Shown here in pieces: positions 1 through 8,537 of a stretch of DNA of 29,534 nt; the first letter of the stretch is position 1; each line of letters begins with the position of its first letter. The notes below the pieces were generated by a model. The model ran no database searches, was not told where the DNA came from, and saw nothing but the letters and a program-made list of their open reading frames with translations. This DNA is from a virus. Location: IMG/VR virus record IMGVR_UViG_3300048997_000489, positions 1 through 29,534 of that record. One strand, 5' to 3'. The translations under genes and the position numbers were made by a program.

Positions 1-207
1 ATGACCACCCCCATGATCATCCTCGCCCTCGCGGCTGCCGTGGCGTTCTGGTGCTTTTGGCTGGGGGAGGTGGGCGTCATCGACGTGCCGGACGACGTGG
101 AGTGTGACGGGGTGGGGAAGGTGATTGAGGAAAGAGAGTGGGAGACTCCAAAGAACGGGGAGGATTCTAGTGGCGTAAAAGTGCGAGGTCAGGCAGGGTG
201 GAACTGA
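1..207 (+). CDS. Small membrane-anchored hypothetical protein
   Basis: This 68-residue protein begins at the first base of the window, so its promoter and ribosome site are not visible. Residues 4-22 form one hydrophobic segment (Ile/Leu/Ala/Val/Trp rich), read as a signal anchor or single membrane helix. The rest is acidic, then mixed and hydrophilic, without a motif I recognise. It is on the plus strand, opposite the late operon, and its stop at 205-207 lies just before the next membrane-protein gene (or inside it, if that gene uses a GTG at 198). The pair may form a small operon. Function unknown. The ORF is short, so its reality rests on the hydrophobic start and its position. Confidence 0.45.
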   Translation: MTTPMIILALAAAVAFWCFWLGEVGVIDVPDDVECDGVGKVIEEREWETPKNGEDSSGVKVRGQAGWN

Positions 208-236
208 GCGAAAGGACGTCGCGAAAGCGAGAAGTG

Positions 237-698
237 ATGAAGTTTCAATCGCAGGGAGCGGATCGCAGCACGGGTCAATCTACTTCGCGGGTGATTGAGG
301 CCCCAGATATTGGTCAGGCCCGAATAATCGCGGAGCGGGGTATGATCGTCTCTAAGCTGGCGCTGCTGAAGGATGATCCAGCCCCACCAAATCAGCCGGC
401 AGCAACGAGCACAAGGCCGGCCGCTCCGGATGATGCTTATTCCGACATCGTGAGCGGCGCAAAAGTTCTCCGTGCGATTGCCACGGCCCTTAACCTGCTC
501 GGGGCAATCTCGATTCTGATAGGCGCTGGGGTTTGCGTATTCTTCAGTATGCAAATTGGAGACAGGAGCGCATTAATGATATCCCTTGCATCCTTAATCT
601 CCGGAATCATGTACGCCATACCGCTTTTCGTCGTGGCGGCATTGATTCGGATGCTTGCGGCTGTTGGCTTGGCAATTCGAGACATCGCAAAGGGCTAA
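237..698 (+). CDS. Two-helix membrane protein with a T2SF-N-like N-terminal segment
   Basis: A protein of 153 residues from ATG 237, or 166 from GTG 198. I prefer ATG 237 because the region resembling the N-terminal domain of type II secretion F proteins (Val-Ile-Glu-Ala-Pro, then an Ala-Arg-x-x-Ala-Glu-Arg-Gly-Met-Ile-Val pattern) begins there. A Pro/Ala-rich linker follows. Then come two long hydrophobic stretches, about residues 88-113 and 120-148, read as membrane helices. No catalytic motif is visible. It lies downstream of the small membrane ORF and ends tail to tail with the glycosyltransferase gene, their stop codons overlapping by four bases, so no conventional terminator fits between them. 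It could be a host-type or moron gene. Function is not assigned. Confidence 0.6.
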   Translation: MKFQSQGADRSTGQSTSRVIEAPDIGQARIIAERGMIVSKLALLKDDPAPPNQPAATSTRPAAPDDAYSDIVSGAKVLRAIATALNLLGAISILIGAGVCVFFSMQIGDRSALMISLASLISGIMYAIPLFVVAALIRMLAAVGLAIRDIAKG

Positions 699-2224
699 CA
701 GCATCCCGGCTGCACCTGTGCCACGATCGCCTCCACGGCCTCCAAACACACCGCCTCCAGCCGCCGCGCCACCCCCGCCCCGTCCACCAATGACCGCATC
801 CGGCTCCGCATCGTCGCCCGAAGTCCCGCTAGCGTTCGCAATTCCGTTGACGCCTTGGCGACGTACTCCACTTCGTCCCCCGCAACGAGTCCTGCCAGTC
901 CCACCGCCCCCAACAGTTTATCCCCCATCGAATATTCGTCCCCGCGAAGCACGATCGACGGCACGCCCTGCCAGAGCATGTCGCACGTCGTCGCCCCGCC
1001 GCCGTAGGGGAAGGTGTCGAGGTGGACGTCGAAGCGGTCGGCGAGCCGAAGGTAATCGGCGTGCGCGGCGGGCCGGTCGACCAGCTCCAGCCGGTCGCCG
1101 GGGATGCCGGCGGAAGTAAGCATTTGACGGGCGACCCGGTTGGATTCGCCGCCCTTCACGACGACGATCAGCCGGGAGGTGGGCGTGTTGGTCAGGATCC
1201 TTCCCCACGTCGCCGCGACGCCCTGGTTTATTTTCGCGGCGCGGTTGACGCTGCCGAACGTGACGAAGCCGTTGCGAACGGCCGGCGACTCCGATACGGG
1301 CGGGTAATCGGACGGGTCGTAAGCCCAGCCGACTTCCCGGTCGATATTGCGGCCGATCAGCGTGTCGCCGGCATAGCCAATGTAGGTGAATTGGACCGGG
1401 GCTGGACGCATGGCGTGGACCATGATCCGGCTGCCCCGCTTGTGGCCCTGGGTATCGATAAGTACGTCGATGCCGTTGGCTTTGATCTGTTGAGCAAGTT
1501 CAAGGTCGGAGAGGTTATAGGTGTCTCGCCAGTTCCCCGCTGTCATCCGAAAGGTTTGTGTCATCCTGTTGCATTCCCGCACATCGCTGTAGACGTAAGG
1601 CACGCAACGGCTGTGATCGTGATGGATCAGTACCGGCAGTAGCATTGACGCCACCGCGCAATGCCGGAACACGTCGCCTATGTACGCGATTCGGAGCGGA
1701 CGTTTGCCGTCCCAATCCAGCTTCGCCGGGCTGTGCCAGGGGCCGAACCGTTCGAGCCAGTCCGCATGCGCGGCGAGGTCGTAGCCGGCGTGGAGGGAGT
1801 AGCCGAGGTAAACCGATTCGGCTTCGGCATTTTCGCTGGCCTTCGCCACGGCCTTGATTTCCGGGAGCGCCTCGTCGATCCGCAATTGTTCAATCTTCAC
1901 CATCGCTAGCGCCCCCCTGCATTGCAGGTCGTCGCTCCCGGCGAGCACGTCGACCGCCTCCTCGAATCGACCGGCCCGCGCCAAGAAGTCGCCGAGGTTG
2001 GTGGTCGCCTCCGGGTGCCCGGGCCAGCGCGACAGGACCATCCGGTAGCCGCGTTCGGCGCGCTCCGGCTCGCCCGCGTCCCCGAAGGCAATCGCGAGGT
2101 TGGTGTAAAGGTTCGGGTCATTCTTGTTGAGCGCGAGTTTGCCGCGGAGGACCGCTATCGCTTCCAGCGGTCGTCCGCTTTGGATGAGGGAGATTTCGTG
2201 GTCGTAGGTCATTCGGCCGATCAT
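695..2224 (-). CDS. TPR-containing O-GlcNAc transferase-like (SPINDLY/GT41) glycosyltransferase
   Basis: 509 residues. Residues 4-130 contain TPR-like helices (Asn-x-x-Asp-Pro-Asn-Leu-Tyr at about 33-40 and a Gly-His-Pro-Glu-Ala repeat at about 69-73). Residues 176-500 match the GT41 catalytic region: His188 aligns with the active-site His of human OGT, Arg-Pro-Ala-Pro-Val-Gln at 273-278, Lys331 in a Phe-Gly-Ser-Val-Asn...Lys-Ile-Asn block equivalent to the UDP-binding Lys, and Leu-Asp-Thr-Phe-Pro-Tyr-Gly-Gly-Gly-Ala-Thr-Thr-Cys at 402-414. Family members transfer GlcNAc or fucose to Ser/Thr of proteins. Two oddities: a segment of about 25 residues normally present after the Pro-Ala-Pro-x-Gln block is missing, and the usual His-x-x-Arg near the end is replaced by Ser-Met-Gly-Asp-Lys (432-436), so donor specificity may differ. 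The start codon overlaps the tail-fibre stop (ATGA), which suggests coupling and a tail protein as substrate (inference). Confidence 0.88.
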   Translation of the reverse strand: MIGRMTYDHEISLIQSGRPLEAIAVLRGKLALNKNDPNLYTNLAIAFGDAGEPERAERGYRMVLSRWPGHPEATTNLGDFLARAGRFEEAVDVLAGSDDLQCRGALAMVKIEQLRIDEALPEIKAVAKASENAEAESVYLGYSLHAGYDLAAHADWLERFGPWHSPAKLDWDGKRPLRIAYIGDVFRHCAVASMLLPVLIHHDHSRCVPYVYSDVRECNRMTQTFRMTAGNWRDTYNLSDLELAQQIKANGIDVLIDTQGHKRGSRIMVHAMRPAPVQFTYIGYAGDTLIGRNIDREVGWAYDPSDYPPVSESPAVRNGFVTFGSVNRAAKINQGVAATWGRILTNTPTSRLIVVVKGGESNRVARQMLTSAGIPGDRLELVDRPAAHADYLRLADRFDVHLDTFPYGGGATTCDMLWQGVPSIVLRGDEYSMGDKLLGAVGLAGLVAGDEVEYVAKASTELRTLAGLRATMRSRMRSLVDGAGVARRLEAVCLEAVEAIVAQVQPGCC

Positions 2225-5200
2225 ACAAAGTCAAAACCGCCAGAGACGTTCCAACGGAAGATGCACATGCCGTTGGGATTGACCACGTACCCGTCGATCC
2301 AACTGCAATCCGTCGGGCAAACCGCCGGGGCGGGGCCGATATCGGCGGGCGTTGGGAGTCCGGTATTTCCGCAAGCCGTGCCGCTCTGCCGGGAGCTGCT
2401 GTTGTTCGGGCCGTCGGCACTGTACTTGTGCCACGCGCCTTGCAAAAGCCCGTCGCCCTCGTCGTCCCAGGTGGCGATCGCCGGGCAAGAGCCGCTGGGG
2501 CTCGACCCCGACCAGCCGCCGTTACTGGCGTTGCCGGCGATGTTGGAATAGGCGTACCAGTCGCTCCCGCTGCTCTGGATGTTGACGGCGTTGGTGGCGG
2601 TCCCGTAGGCGTAGCGCCGCCCGACCGCGTAATCGTAGCAGGCGATGGACCCGCCCCCGTTGCACTTGGCGCGGGTGGACGCGGCGGCGAACGGGTTGGC
2701 GTTGGCACCGGACGAACTTGCGGCGTAGTTGGCTTTGGCGTTGTCCTGCGCGCCGCTGCCGCCGGCGAAACTGATGTTGCCGTTGTCCTGGCCGAACTGG
2801 GCATTGTTGGCCCCGCCCCCCGTCCACAGGGCGTTAGCCTTGGTGTGGATCAGCGCGTTCGCCGCCGCCTTCAACTCGTTAAACAGGCCGATTGTCACCT
2901 CGTCGCCCTTGAGTGCCCGCCCGTAGTTGGTGGTGTAGGTCGGTTCGTTGGCGGTGGGGTCGGTGAGCCAGGGGAGGCCGTTGCGCGGGTCGTTGCCGGG
3001 GGGCACGATCCAGGCCGAGCCGTTCCACTGCCACACGCCGCCGGGAGTGTTCTCGGTGATCGTGTACGTGGACCCGACCGGCGGGGCCGAGGCGAGGGCG
3101 GTGAAATACAGCCGCTGGTCGTCGTTGTCGGAAATGGTCAGCGTGTGAACGGTGGCGTCGGGATAGACGAGCGTCAGCGTGCGACCGCGCCACCGGTCCG
3201 CTTCGTACTTCGGCCAGCGCACTTCGTAAGCCTGTCCGCTGGCCGAACTCGGCAGGGCGTCGCCCCAGAAGATCTGCGCCGGGGAGTTGCCGAAGTGGGC
3301 CGTGACCACGCGGTAGTAATCGATCCCCGAAATGGTGACCTTGACCGCGAAGCCGAGCATGCCGGCGGCGCTGAGCCCCCAGAAGCCGTTGCCGTTTTTC
3401 CCGGTGTCGGTCAGGTCGGTGGTGCTGCCGCCGGTGGCCGTGCCGCTCTCGGTGTGCAGCACCCCGCCCGGCCACCAGTTCTTCGTATTATCCGCAATCC
3501 ACATGGTGTCCGACGCCGTGACGGTGCCGCTCATGCTGGCGACCAATGCTGCCTGGTGGGTGGGGTCCAACACCCCCTCGTAGAAGTTGTTGTAATACCC
3601 CTGGAAGCCGTGCGTGTCGCTGGTGAGGATTTCCGGGTGGATGGTGGGGTCGTTCCAGTTGTCGCCATCGTACCGCGCAACACCGGTCGCCCCGGACACG
3701 AAACTGCGGAAGCCGTTGGCGTCGTTGACGATCCCGACCGGGTTGCACTCTTTGTACTTCGCGCTGGCGTTTCGGTTGGTCCAGGTGCCGGGGTTGGCGC
3801 TGGTGGGCGGGTCGATCGGGTTGCCGGTGATCGCGTCGGGCGTCGGCACCCAGCATTGCTTGCGGTAGAGGTATAGAAATGCGTTGCGGTAAATGCGCGT
3901 CCACCCCAGCGAGATGACGCAGGTCCTGCTCTGGTCGTTGGTGCCGAACGACCCGCTGTCTTTGTTCAGGTGGCCCGCGCGGTCGCACGAGCCGGTCCCG
4001 GCGCTCTGGACCGATCCGTCCGCGTTGATCACGGCATAGTAGACGTTGATCGGGAAGTACGGGAACGAGAAGCCGCTGATGTCGATGCCGCCCACCCCGC
4101 CGGTGTTGTCCAGCGACCCGGTCGCGCCGGTCTGCGAATTGATTCCCGCCTGCGAAAACCACGTCGCCCGCACGAGGGACGGAATCACGGTGGCGGTCGA
4201 GCCTTCGTGATTGACCGGCGCGACCCACGCCGAAGCGTTTGGGATGTCCCCCACCAGGTTTTCCAGGGCCAATTGCCAGCCGTGGATCGTGCGGTACAGG
4301 TCGGGGGTGTAATTCTTATCGGCGGGGTTGAGCGTGTCGGTGGGGTCGGTCCACAGGTCGACGTCGAAGCACGCGAAGGGCTGGGCCCCGGAGATGGTGT
4401 TGAGCGTGACCGAAATCGCGGGGAGCTTGGTGCCCCCGACGGTGTCGGTGGGGTTGGTGGGGAGGCGGGTCCAGTAGTTGTCGAATCGCGAGTTGTACCA
4501 CGCGAACGGCGGCCCCGCGTACGGGCTGTTGAGCGAGTGCATGTCGTTGTAGGAGCAGAGGCCGTCGATGAAGCCGTAGAACCGCCAGCGGCTGGGGTTG
4601 CCCAGTGTGTTCAGTGCCGCCACCACGCCGTATTGCCCGCTGACGGTGTAGCTCTGGCGGGCGAAGTAGAGGTTGGTGGCGTCGTTGCCGGTGAGGGTGA
4701 TGCGCTTCAGCAGCGTGTCGGAGCCGGCGACCATGAGCTGGTAGCCGCTGGCCCATGCGTTCAAGGGGAAGCTGGCGGACGCATCGTGCGCGCCGACGGC
4801 GGTACATTGGGCGGTGATTGTGCCGGTGGCAACTAAATCGTCGGGCGAAGCGAGCGTGTAGGTGAACGTGTCGGCGTCCACCACCGTCACACTGAAGGTG
4901 CCATTGAATTGCGAGCCGCTGCTGACGGCCCCGGCAATGGTGACATTGTCGCCGGTGACGAACTGGTGACCGGTGACCACGGCGGTTGCGGTGGTCATGC
5001 CGTCGCCGGTGAGCGATGTGACCGGCTGGAGCGCCCCGGCGGTCAATGCGAGGTCGGCCCATTGTTCCTGGTCATTGGGCCACGCCAGCCACCGCTCGTG
5101 CCACCACTCGCCGTTCTGGCGGATGACGTGGTAGGTTTTGCCCACCATCGCCGCGATGAGGGCCGCGGTGGTGACGGCGGGGTAGTGGAAAGCGCCGGTG

Positions 5201-5580
5201 GCGAGGTCGAGGAGGATGTGGTCGGTCGAGGAATCGACCTTGAGCGTGGTGGATGTGCTGCCGTAGACGTGCAGGTGGATGACCTGAGTCTCGTCGAACA
5301 GGTCGTCGATGATGACGTCGTAATTGGCGGGGGTGGGGGAGTGGCCGGTGAAGCCGAAAAACCGGTTCGCGGCGGTACCGTCGCCGGCGTGGGTGAGGGT
5401 GAAGGACCCGTCGCCGTTGTCGCTGGCGGCGGTGATCGTCCCCGACGACCACGCGAAATTTCCCACCGGCCAGGTGAGCCCGCCGGCCGCCCACGTCCGC
5501 TCGCGGATCGCGCGGGGGAACTGGGAGAGAAACGCATAGTCCATCGCGTCCTGACCGGACGCTGGATTGATCCAGCCCAT
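2221..5580 (-). CDS. Large tail fibre / tail tip protein (putative receptor-binding)
   Basis: 1119 residues, the longest gene here, placed last in the tail module where lambda has its tip protein J, which is of similar length. I see no recognisable J-type or NlpC/P60 domain. The N-terminus is Trp/Phe-rich. Residues about 191-256 form a Gly/Thr/Val-rich beta motif (Thr-Gly-Asp-Asn-Val-Thr-Ile-Ala-Gly, then Asn-Gly-Thr-Phe and Asp-Ala-Asp-Thr-Phe-Thr-Tyr-Thr) of a type common in phage fibres. The middle and C-terminus are rich in Gly, Ser, Asn, Thr and aromatic residues, with several Cys in the last 130 residues, as expected of an extracellular beta-structured adhesin. No strong Shine-Dalgarno precedes the ATG; the previous stop is 13 bases upstream, so coupling is possible. 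Receptor binding is inferred from position and composition. Confidence 0.75.
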   Translation of the reverse strand: MGWINPASGQDAMDYAFLSQFPRAIRERTWAAGGLTWPVGNFAWSSGTITAASDNGDGSFTLTHAGDGTAANRFFGFTGHSPTPANYDVIIDDLFDETQVIHLHVYGSTSTTLKVDSSTDHILLDLATGAFHYPAVTTAALIAAMVGKTYHVIRQNGEWWHERWLAWPNDQEQWADLALTAGALQPVTSLTGDGMTTATAVVTGHQFVTGDNVTIAGAVSSGSQFNGTFSVTVVDADTFTYTLASPDDLVATGTITAQCTAVGAHDASASFPLNAWASGYQLMVAGSDTLLKRITLTGNDATNLYFARQSYTVSGQYGVVAALNTLGNPSRWRFYGFIDGLCSYNDMHSLNSPYAGPPFAWYNSRFDNYWTRLPTNPTDTVGGTKLPAISVTLNTISGAQPFACFDVDLWTDPTDTLNPADKNYTPDLYRTIHGWQLALENLVGDIPNASAWVAPVNHEGSTATVIPSLVRATWFSQAGINSQTGATGSLDNTGGVGGIDISGFSFPYFPINVYYAVINADGSVQSAGTGSCDRAGHLNKDSGSFGTNDQSRTCVISLGWTRIYRNAFLYLYRKQCWVPTPDAITGNPIDPPTSANPGTWTNRNASAKYKECNPVGIVNDANGFRSFVSGATGVARYDGDNWNDPTIHPEILTSDTHGFQGYYNNFYEGVLDPTHQAALVASMSGTVTASDTMWIADNTKNWWPGGVLHTESGTATGGSTTDLTDTGKNGNGFWGLSAAGMLGFAVKVTISGIDYYRVVTAHFGNSPAQIFWGDALPSSASGQAYEVRWPKYEADRWRGRTLTLVYPDATVHTLTISDNDDQRLYFTALASAPPVGSTYTITENTPGGVWQWNGSAWIVPPGNDPRNGLPWLTDPTANEPTYTTNYGRALKGDEVTIGLFNELKAAANALIHTKANALWTGGGANNAQFGQDNGNISFAGGSGAQDNAKANYAASSSGANANPFAAASTRAKCNGGGSIACYDYAVGRRYAYGTATNAVNIQSSGSDWYAYSNIAGNASNGGWSGSSPSGSCPAIATWDDEGDGLLQGAWHKYSADGPNNSSSRQSGTACGNTGLPTPADIGPAPAVCPTDCSWIDGYVVNPNGMCIFRWNVSGGFDFV

Positions 5581-5593
5581 TTGGGAATAACCG

Positions 5594-5857
5594 TTAAATC
5601 AAGGGGTGGAGTCGCGGAAATTCCCAGCCGGTTTGTCGTTGGGCAACCATGGAAAATACTTGTCCTTGGTATTGGCCGATGGGAAGCTTTGCCGCGGCGG
5701 TGGCGGCGGGTTGTTGGGATATGATTTGGGCCGACCGCTGGCTCATGATCCGGATGTTGTGAAAATCGTTGGCGACGTTGTCCCCGCTCAGCGCATCCAC
5801 CTTGTTGATGATGCGCATGAGATTTTCGTACGTTTCGTCGGAGAGCAGGACGGCCAT
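5594..5857 (-). CDS. Small distal-tail protein, hypothetical
   Basis: 87 residues, between two structural tail genes. GGGAG eight bases before the ATG gives a good ribosome site, and the previous gene ends three bases upstream. The first 55 residues look helical (Asp-Glu-Thr-Tyr-Glu-Asn-Leu-Met-Arg-Ile-Ile-Asn-Lys-Val), followed by a Gln/Ala-rich stretch. There is no signal peptide, membrane helix or known motif. Its position suggests a small tail-tip or fibre-attachment component, or a trimerisation piece for the large fibre encoded next. Function is not recognised. Confidence 0.6.
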   Translation of the reverse strand: MAVLLSDETYENLMRIINKVDALSGDNVANDFHNIRIMSQRSAQIISQQPAATAAAKLPIGQYQGQVFSMVAQRQTGWEFPRLHPLI

Positions 5858-5860
5858 TTT

Positions 5861-6913
5861 TTAGACTCCCGGAATTAAGCCGGTAAAGGGAATGTCGCGG
5901 AAGCGGCGGTAGTGGAGGATGTAAATGAAGCCGCCGGGGACGCCCAGGGCGGTTTTCTTTTCGTACCTGAGAAGCGGATTATTGGTGATCGGGGTGGGGT
6001 TCGGGACGGCGGCATTCAGGCCATATCCCACCCTAATGACGGGATCCAGCGGCTTGCCTTCAAGGTCCAGATAGGCGGCCTCCGTCAATTTCACAGGGCC
6101 AATGGTTGTGTCGGGTACTCCAGAGGGGCGGTAGAAGTAGTCGGTAACCGGCCCGTTGCCGGCCGGATCGGTGCTGATTCTCGCCCGCCACCCGATCGTC
6201 CCTTTGTTGACGCGACGCACGTCCCACGCGTCAGAAAATTGATTGACATCGGTCGCGTAACTGCCCCGCACTTCCATGCACCATCGCACTTTAGGGAACG
6301 GCGAGATGTTCGTGAAGGTGCCCACCGGCGCATAGCTCTTGAGTCGCACGGTGCCGGGGCGGAGCGACGTGTTGAAGGCAACGCCCTTGATCTGGAAGGC
6401 GTCGGAATTGAGTGTGTTTTCGATGGTGCCCGCGTAATCCGCGTCGTAAAAGGGAACGAATCTTTCGACGATCAACGTCCGCGTGCCGATATCGGTCATG
6501 CTGGGCGGGTCGAACGGCTGCCCCGCGGCGGTGACGATGGGGGAGCCGTTCGGGTCGTATTCCAACTCGGCCGAAGTCAGCGACGGTTGCCACGAAATGA
6601 TCGGGGGCTGGTGCAGCGGGTCCAGGCCGAGGGTGACGTTGGGGAAGCCGTACTCCCCCGTGACGAGGGTGATGTTGAGTCCCTCGTTGCGGTCCGCCGA
6701 CGTGTTCAGGCAGGACAGGAAACCCGAAAGCGGGTGTTCCGTCCCGATCGCCAGCGGGTAAACGCCCGGTGCGCCCGCCGCGGCGGCGTTGAGCGCGTCC
6801 TGCTCGCTGGCGGCGTAGGCGACGCAGAGCGTGCGCGTCGCCGTCCATTTCGTCACGTCCCAGTCGTAATGGAGACGCCGGGCGGACCAGTTTTCTGTGA
6901 CTTCGACGGCCAT
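5861..6913 (-). CDS. Distal tail / baseplate-like structural protein, unknown family
   Basis: 350 residues, directly after the tape measure gene (two-base gap), where lambda-type phages encode distal tail and hub proteins. The sequence is mixed alpha/beta with many aromatic and Pro residues (for example Trp-Gln-Pro-Ser, Val-Arg-Trp-Cys-Met-Glu-Val-Arg-Gly, and Tyr-Ile-Leu-His-Tyr-Arg-Arg-Phe-Arg near the end). It has no transmembrane segment or catalytic signature I recognise. It could be the distal tail protein or an analogue of the lambda M/L proteins. That role rests on gene order alone; that it is a tail protein is likely. Confidence 0.65.
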   Translation of the reverse strand: MAVEVTENWSARRLHYDWDVTKWTATRTLCVAYAASEQDALNAAAAGAPGVYPLAIGTEHPLSGFLSCLNTSADRNEGLNITLVTGEYGFPNVTLGLDPLHQPPIISWQPSLTSAELEYDPNGSPIVTAAGQPFDPPSMTDIGTRTLIVERFVPFYDADYAGTIENTLNSDAFQIKGVAFNTSLRPGTVRLKSYAPVGTFTNISPFPKVRWCMEVRGSYATDVNQFSDAWDVRRVNKGTIGWRARISTDPAGNGPVTDYFYRPSGVPDTTIGPVKLTEAAYLDLEGKPLDPVIRVGYGLNAAVPNPTPITNNPLLRYEKKTALGVPGGFIYILHYRRFRDIPFTGLIPGV

Positions 6914-6915
6914 GT

Positions 6916-8535
6916 TTATTTAACGGTGATGGATTTAATGAGGTCGTCGAGCGACTGCTGGATCTTCGCGGCGTCTTGCCCCTGGGCGATGATCGCGTCG
7001 ACGATCTTCTGCTGCATTTCGAGTTGCCGGTCCTCGAACGACCGCACCCCGGCGGCGAAAGTCTCGCGCATTCCGGTATCCCCCGCGCCCATTTCGTTCT
7101 GCTGGGAAAACGGGGACGTGGGCGGTCCTATCTGCCCCATCTTCATCTTCGCGACTTCGGCCTTTTGCATCGCGTCGTAGACGGGGAGAAGTGCCAGCAA
7201 TTTCTTCCGCTCCTCCTCCGGAAGGTTCTGCGCTTCGCGGAGGAGGCGGTTGAGTTCCGCCCGCTTGACGTTGTATTTTTCCTGCACCCCCAGCACTTCC
7301 GAGGCCGCCCGCGCCGCCTGATTTCCCATCGCGGCCTCTTCCTTCAGGATGTCAAGACGCAGGGACGCGACCGTGTGGCGGCGCTGGTCCGCCTCGTCCT
7401 GTGCGGAGTTGGCCGAGTCCTGCTTGAGTTTCGCCGCGTCCGCGGAAAACCTTTCGTTGATCGCCTTCCGCTTCGCCTCCGCGTCCTCCTGAATCCGGCG
7501 CGATTCGTCCCCGGCGGCGGCGAACTCGTTGGTCCCGCGCTCCTTCGACCGCTTGGCCGCGGCCTCCTGTGCGGCGGCGATCGCCTGATCCTCCGCCCGC
7601 TCATTTTCCTCAATCTCCCGCTGGTGCTGCCGCATCAACAGGAGCAGATCGGCGTCGCCGTTCTGGTGCTCCCGCCGGAGCCGCTGGGCCTGTGCCTGCG
7701 CCTCAAGGTCCGCCGCCTCCTGCCCACTTCTAAACGTCTCGTCCTTGTGCTGCCTGTTTTCGTCGCGGTCCTGTTCCGTGCGGAGCTTGCGGTAGCGGTC
7801 CCGAATCTCCTGCACCTCGGCCTCGCTCGCCTGCGTCCGGTTCGCCACCTCGGCCTGCATGTCGCCGACCACGCGGTTCTGCGCCGGCGTGCGGTTCCAG
7901 TGCTCCCGCTCATACCGCTCCAGCCTCTCTCTCGCCGCCGCGACCTCGGCCATGCCGGCGTTGGCCTTGGCGTCCACTTCGATCTGTTCCGCCGTCGCCC
8001 CGTTGAGGCGGTCTTGCGCCAAGATCAGTGCGGTGATCGCGTCCGCGTTGGCGTTGTACGCCTCCCGCTGCGCGGCATAGGTTTCGAGGGCGTACCTCCG
8101 CATCCCCTCGCGCGACCGCTGCCTGTTGATTTCCGCTTCGCTGGCCCCCTCCTCCACCAATCTCGCCGCGCGGTAATCCCTCCACGCGCTGATGACCTCC
8201 TCAATCGCGCCGGCCACGTGGCCGAGGACGGGTACGTTTTCTTTGAAGGTGTCGTTGATCGCCAGGAAAATCGCGCGGTCCCGCTCCGCCTCGTTTCCCG
8301 CAAGCTCCATCTCTTCGGTGTATTTGCGCAGGAATCCGGAAGTGATTTCGGCGCTCTTGGCGACCGCCTCGAACGCCCCGACGACTACCGCCCCGCCGAC
8401 CGCAGACTTGACCAATTCCTCGCCGCCGCCGCTCTCGAGGAATTCGGCCAAGCGGTGCTGAAATGAGTTGAACGCGTGCGCCGTCTCGTCCCGCGCGGTG
8501 AGCTTGATCGATACTTCTTTGGCCTGTTCCGCCAT
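6916..8535 (-). CDS. Tail tape measure protein
   Basis: 539 residues, almost entirely charged heptad-like helix (Glu/Arg/Ala/Gln rich) from about residue 100 to 470. A short Gly/Val/Ala hydrophobic patch lies at about residues 42-60. This pattern, together with its place just after the chaperone pair and before the distal tail genes, is diagnostic for a tape measure. It would set tail length during assembly and be ejected with DNA. At the usual rule of about 0.15 nm per residue it predicts a tail near 80 nm, shorter than that of lambda. No peptidase or lytic transglycosylase domain is visible. The start lies two bases after the end of the frameshifted chaperone reading frame. Confidence 0.82.
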   Translation of the reverse strand: MAEQAKEVSIKLTARDETAHAFNSFQHRLAEFLESGGGEELVKSAVGGAVVVGAFEAVAKSAEITSGFLRKYTEEMELAGNEAERDRAIFLAINDTFKENVPVLGHVAGAIEEVISAWRDYRAARLVEEGASEAEINRQRSREGMRRYALETYAAQREAYNANADAITALILAQDRLNGATAEQIEVDAKANAGMAEVAAARERLERYEREHWNRTPAQNRVVGDMQAEVANRTQASEAEVQEIRDRYRKLRTEQDRDENRQHKDETFRSGQEAADLEAQAQAQRLRREHQNGDADLLLLMRQHQREIEENERAEDQAIAAAQEAAAKRSKERGTNEFAAAGDESRRIQEDAEAKRKAINERFSADAAKLKQDSANSAQDEADQRRHTVASLRLDILKEEAAMGNQAARAASEVLGVQEKYNVKRAELNRLLREAQNLPEEERKKLLALLPVYDAMQKAEVAKMKMGQIGPPTSPFSQQNEMGAGDTGMRETFAAGVRSFEDRQLEMQQKIVDAIIAQGQDAAKIQQSLDDLIKSITVK

Positions 8536-8537
8536 GA

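Noticed and set aside
2428-3876. 482-codon plus-strand ORF opposite the fibre gene
   Set aside because: Repetitive Val/Gly/Arg composition, no ribosome site, antisense to a well-placed tail gene.
5912-8466. Long plus-strand ORFs opposite the distal tail and tape measure genes
   Set aside because: Composition follows the complement of the minus-strand codons (Leu/Arg/Val-rich for the coiled-coil gene); no protein-like domains.
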